From the NCBI GenBank assembly GCA_020252865.1, contig JADCCH010000049.1, forward strand, positions 1-7,109: a stretch of 7,109 nucleotides of DNA. The letters run 5' to 3'. Origin of the DNA: Methylobacterium sp. Lineage in GTDB: Bacteria; Pseudomonadota; Alphaproteobacteria; Rhizobiales; Beijerinckiaceae. Under the pieces are notes generated by a model. That model made no database searches. It had not been told where the DNA came from and saw nothing but the letters and a program-made list of their open reading frames with translations. Shown piece after piece: positions 4,759 to 7,109 of this stretch; the stretch's first letter is position 1, and each line of letters starts with the position of its first letter. The translations under genes and the position numbers were made by a program.

Positions 4759-6051
4759 TCAAAGCGTTTCCGTGCCCGCGATCTCGATCCCGAAGGCGTT
4801 CAGGCCCACGAAGGCGCGGTTGCCGGTGGTCGAGAGATTGCGGATCGACTGAACACCGAGATCCCGCAGGATCTGCGCGCCAAGCCCCACCTCGCGCCAG
4901 GCCTGCGCACGCTGCTGATCGGAATTCTGTGGCCGGAGCGTCGCCTTTGGTACCCCCGCCGTGCCATCGCGCAGGTAGACGAGCACGCCCCGCCCTTCCT
5001 TCCTGAAGCGATGAAGCGCGGCTTCGATGCCCTTGCCGCCGCCGAAAACATCGGTGATCGCATTGGCGCGATGCAGGCGCGTCACCACGGCCTTGCCATC
5101 ACCGATATCGCCGTGGACCAGCGCGAGATGCTGCACCTCATCGAAGGGCGTGGTGAAGGCATGGCCCGTGAGCGTGCCGATGGCGGTTTCAACGGGAAAC
5201 GTGTTCACCCGCTCCACGAGCTTCTCCCGCGCCTGCCGATAGGCGATGAGATCGGCGATCGTGAGCCGCGCGAGCTTGTGCCTGGTTGCGAAATCAGCAA
5301 CCTGCTGGCCCTTGGTCACCGTGCCATCATCATTCACGAGCTCGGAGATCACACCCACTGGCGGCAGACCCGCGAGCCGGCAGAGATCGACCGCCGCTTC
5401 CGTATGGCCCGAGCGCATCAGCACCCCGCCCTCGCGGGCGATCAGCGGAAAAATGTGGCCGGGACGAACGAAATCCCCCGCCTGCACATTGCCGTTGGTC
5501 AGTGCACGCACCGTCGCCGTGCGTTCATCCGCCGAGATGCCCGTGGTCAGGCCTTCGCGGTAATCGATGGAAACCGTGAAGGCCGTGGTATGCGCGCTGT
5601 CATTCACCGCGACCATCGGGTCGAGCCGCAGGCGCCTTGCTTCGGCAATCGGCAAGGGCGTGCAGACGATGCCGCTCGTGTGCCGCACGATGAAGGCCAT
5701 CTTATCCGGCGTGCAAAGCGAGGCGGCGACGATGAGATCGCCCTCGCCTTCCCGATCATCGTCATCGGTGACGACGACAATCTCGCCGCGCTTGAAGGCT
5801 TCGATGGCGGCGAGGACGCGGTTTGTGATTTCGGGCATGTCGTTCATCCGTTCCGTGGGGCCGAGCCCGAGAAAATCGTTGGGAGTCACCGCGCCACCGG
5901 TGGCGAGCGCGATGCGCTCTGCTGTTTCCCGTGACACCCAGCTCGGGCCATCCTTGCAGAGCGCCGTGATGCTCGCGGGCGAAAGGCCCACGGCATCCGC
6001 GAAAGCGGAACGCTTCGTGCCTGTGCGCTTGAGCCAGTTCTCGAGTTTCAC
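4759..6051 (-). CDS. ribB: 3,4-dihydroxy-2-butanone-4-phosphate synthase with N-terminal XRE-type HTH and degenerate GTP cyclohydrolase II domain
   Basis: A 430-residue riboflavin biosynthesis enzyme that converts ribulose 5-phosphate to 3,4-dihydroxy-2-butanone 4-phosphate plus formate. Residues 1-62 look like an XRE/Cro helix-turn-helix domain: KRSAFADAVGLSPASITALC (13-32) is the two-helix core, and the domain closes with AVTPNDFLG (54-62). Residues about 72-275 are the RibB domain, with DDDDREGEGDL (96-106), RPGHIFPL (196-203), RSGHTEA (213-219) and ISELVNDDG (235-243). Residues about 283-430 resemble RibA, but the zinc site is absent: the region around HRANAITDVFGGG (327-339) has no cysteines. 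This matches the RibX domain of ribBX genes known in Proteobacteria, which lacks cyclohydrolase activity. The start is GTG at 6051 without a ribosome site; an ATG at 5847 (residue 69) could give a core enzyme without the HTH. The HTH stretch has the same GC-rich codon use as the rest. The self-regulating role is inference. Confidence 0.93.
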   Translation of the reverse strand: MKLENWLKRTGTKRSAFADAVGLSPASITALCKDGPSWVSRETAERIALATGGAVTPNDFLGLGPTERMNDMPEITNRVLAAIEAFKRGEIVVVTDDDDREGEGDLIVAASLCTPDKMAFIVRHTSGIVCTPLPIAEARRLRLDPMVAVNDSAHTTAFTVSIDYREGLTTGISADERTATVRALTNGNVQAGDFVRPGHIFPLIAREGGVLMRSGHTEAAVDLCRLAGLPPVGVISELVNDDGTVTKGQQVADFATRHKLARLTIADLIAYRQAREKLVERVNTFPVETAIGTLTGHAFTTPFDEVQHLALVHGDIGDGKAVVTRLHRANAITDVFGGGKGIEAALHRFRKEGRGVLVYLRDGTAGVPKATLRPQNSDQQRAQAWREVGLGAQILRDLGVQSIRNLSTTGNRAFVGLNAFGIEIAGTETL

Positions 6052-6087
6052 GAAGTTTCACTGCGCCCGCAGCCAATCGGGCGTCAA
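6049..6087 (-). promoter_or_regulatory. Possible ribB promoter and start-site repeat
   Basis: On the minus strand TTGACG (6087-6082) matches a -35 box at five of six positions, but the -10 position (GCAGTG, 6064-6059) is poor. Transcription from it would start at about the GTG codon itself. The tandem GTGAAACTTCGTGAAACT (6061-6044) has its second GTG as the start codon, and its AAACTTC (6058-6052) repeats the arm of the inverted repeat at 6112-6136. A short repeat, CGCCCG/CGGGCG (6064-6069/6078-6083), overlaps. No FMN riboswitch core was recognised. Confidence 0.25.
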
Positions 6088-6111
6088 TGAAAAAAGGGCC
6101 AAAACAGCACA

Positions 6112-6136
6112 AAAACTTCAGTGATACTGAAGTTTT
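6112..6136. promoter_or_regulatory. 25-bp perfect inverted repeat upstream of ribB: candidate operator or aroC terminator
   Basis: AAAACTTCAGT (6112-6122) and ACTGAAGTTTT (6126-6136) are perfect 11-bp arms around GAT. The site is AT-rich in a GC-rich setting, 13 bases after the aroC stop and 61 bases before the ribB start. The size and symmetry suit an XRE-type repressor dimer, and the next gene encodes such a domain. On the minus strand the second arm runs into five T's, so it could also work as an aroC terminator, although its stem is much less GC-rich than the terminator at 2923-2961. Both roles may apply. Confidence 0.6.
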
Positions 6137-6148
6137 CCTGGTGGTGAA

Positions 6149-7109
6149 TCAACCGACCTGCCCGCGATGGCGGAGATGATGATCCGCCAGCACGATGGCC
6201 AGCATGGCTTCGCCCACCGGCACCGCGCGAATCCCGACGCAGGGGTCATGCCGTCCCCGGGTGCGGATCTCGGTCTCGTTGCCGTAGCGATCGATGGTGG
6301 CGCGCGGGGTGAGGATCGACGAGGTCGGTTTCACCGCGAAGCGCGCCACGATGGGCTGGCCGGTGGAAATGCCGCCGAGAATGCCGCCCGCGTGGTTCTC
6401 TAGAAAAACCGGCTGTCCGTCATTGCCCATGCGGATTTCATCGGCGTTTTCCTCGCCCGTGAGTTCGGCCGCGCCGAAGCCTGCGCCAATTTCCACGCCC
6501 TTCACGGCATTGATGGACATCAGCGCCGAGGCGATGTCGCTGTCGAGCTTGCCATAGATCGGCGCGCCGAGGCCTGCGGGCACGCCCTCGGCCACGATTT
6601 CCAGCACCGCGCCGATGGAAGAGCCATTCTTGCGGATGCCATCGAGATATTCGGCGAAGAACTCGGCGGCCTCGGCATCCGGGCAGAAGAAGGGGTTGCG
6701 ATCCACTTCCTCCCAGTTCCAGTTGCGGCGGTCAATTCGGTGCGGTCCCATCTGCACCAATGCGCCACGCACGCGGCAGCCCGGCACAATCTTGCGCGCA
6801 ATCGCCCCCGCGGCGACCCGCATCGCGGTTTCGCGCGCCGAGGAGCGCCCGCCGCCGCGGGGATCGCGGATGCCGTATTTCGCGTCATAGGGGAAATCGG
6901 CATGGCCGGGACGGAAACTCGCGGCGATCTCGGAATAATCCTTCGAACGCTGGTCGACATTGTCGATCAGGAGGCCAATCGAGGTGCCGGTGGTGCGCTG
7001 GATGCCATCGGCCTCGGTGAACACGCCCGAGAGGATGCGGACCTGGTCCGGCTCCTGCCGTTGCGTGGTGAATTTCGACTGCCCCGGGCGGCGGCGATCG
7101 AGATCGCGC
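6149..7109 (-). CDS. aroC: Chorismate synthase, 5' end cut off by the window
   Basis: The last enzyme of the shikimate pathway: it converts 5-enolpyruvylshikimate 3-phosphate to chorismate using reduced FMN. The window holds 319 codons, and the reading frame stays open to base 7109. About 42 N-terminal residues, including the first catalytic His in GESHG, lie outside by comparison with the usual length of about 361. Visible family blocks are [65 protein letters not shown] with the second catalytic His, [24 protein letters not shown] and [18 protein letters not shown] with the conserved Asp. A GTG at 7024 is only an internal Val. The gene lies 97 bases upstream of ribB on the same strand. The pairing makes some metabolic sense, since the enzyme depends on flavin, which the riboflavin pathway supplies. 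Confidence 0.97.
   Translation of the reverse strand, partial: RDLDRRRPGQSKFTTQRQEPDQVRILSGVFTEADGIQRTTGTSIGLLIDNVDQRSKDYSEIAASFRPGHADFPYDAKYGIRDPRGGGRSSARETAMRVAAGAIARKIVPGCRVRGALVQMGPHRIDRRNWNWEEVDRNPFFCPDAEAAEFFAEYLDGIRKNGSSIGAVLEIVAEGVPAGLGAPIYGKLDSDIASALMSINAVKGVEIGAGFGAAELTGEENADEIRMGNDGQPVFLENHAGGILGGISTGQPIVARFAVKPTSSILTPRATIDRYGNETEIRTRGRHDPCVGIRAVPVGEAMLAIVLADHHLRHRGQVG

Noticed and set aside
5011..5934. 307-codon open frame antisense to ribB
   Set aside because: Lies wholly opposite conserved RibB motifs and shows His/Arg/Asp-rich composition typical of a reverse-strand shadow.
6052..6148. FMN riboswitch before ribB
   Set aside because: The gap is only 97 bases and the conserved RFN core segments are not recognisable in it.
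1..7109. tRNA, rRNA, CRISPR array, insertion sequence or prophage remains
   Set aside because: No cloverleaf or rRNA signature, no regularly spaced repeats, and no transposase or integrase motifs were seen on either strand.

Overview
The window is GC-rich (GC-heavy third codon positions throughout) and reads as ordinary chromosome from an alphaproteobacterium, most likely of the Hyphomicrobiales (Rhizobiales). The grounds are protein character, the ribB gene lying directly downstream of aroC with a histone-deacetylase-like gene beside it, the RibB-plus-degenerate-RibA architecture, and a YkuD L,D-transpeptidase with a short lipoprotein-like signal. No transposase, phage gene, tRNA, rRNA or CRISPR array is visible. 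The species cannot be named from the sequence.

Layout, left to right: an upstream region with a 14-bp perfect palindrome (1-116); an MBL-fold hydrolase of the LACTB2 type with a C-terminal winged-helix domain (117-1022, +); a convergent gap with one hairpin; a three-helix membrane protein with a DUF1499 domain (1128-1901, -); a divergent control region with a 16-bp perfect palindrome (1902-2107); a MarR-family regulator (2108-2557, +); a well-formed promoter and a 69-residue basic protein of unknown function (2698-2907, +); a strong two-way terminator (2923-2961); an L,D-transpeptidase (2979-about 3599, -); a divergent control region; a class II-like histone deacetylase/amidohydrolase (3816-4745, +); ribB (4759-6051, -); and aroC, cut off at its 5' end by the window edge (6149-7109, -).

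The most unusual item is ribB. Its product has three parts: an N-terminal XRE/Cro-type helix-turn-helix domain (about residues 1-62), a complete 3,4-dihydroxy-2-butanone-4-phosphate synthase domain (about 72-275), and a C-terminal GTP cyclohydrolase II-like domain that has lost its zinc cysteines (the RibX type). A DNA-binding domain joined to a riboflavin enzyme suggests a self-regulating enzyme, similar in concept to NadR, BirA, PutA or the archaeal riboflavin kinase/regulator RbkR. The 97-bp gap in front of the gene holds a perfect inverted repeat with 11-bp arms (6112-6136) and a partial copy of the same half-site touching the start codon. No FMN riboswitch is recognisable there. Self-regulation is inference; domain content and repeats are read from the sequence.

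The genes do not form one large operon. aroC and ribB are co-oriented and may be partly co-transcribed, unless the palindrome between them acts as a terminator. The other genes are mostly single units in convergent or divergent pairs.
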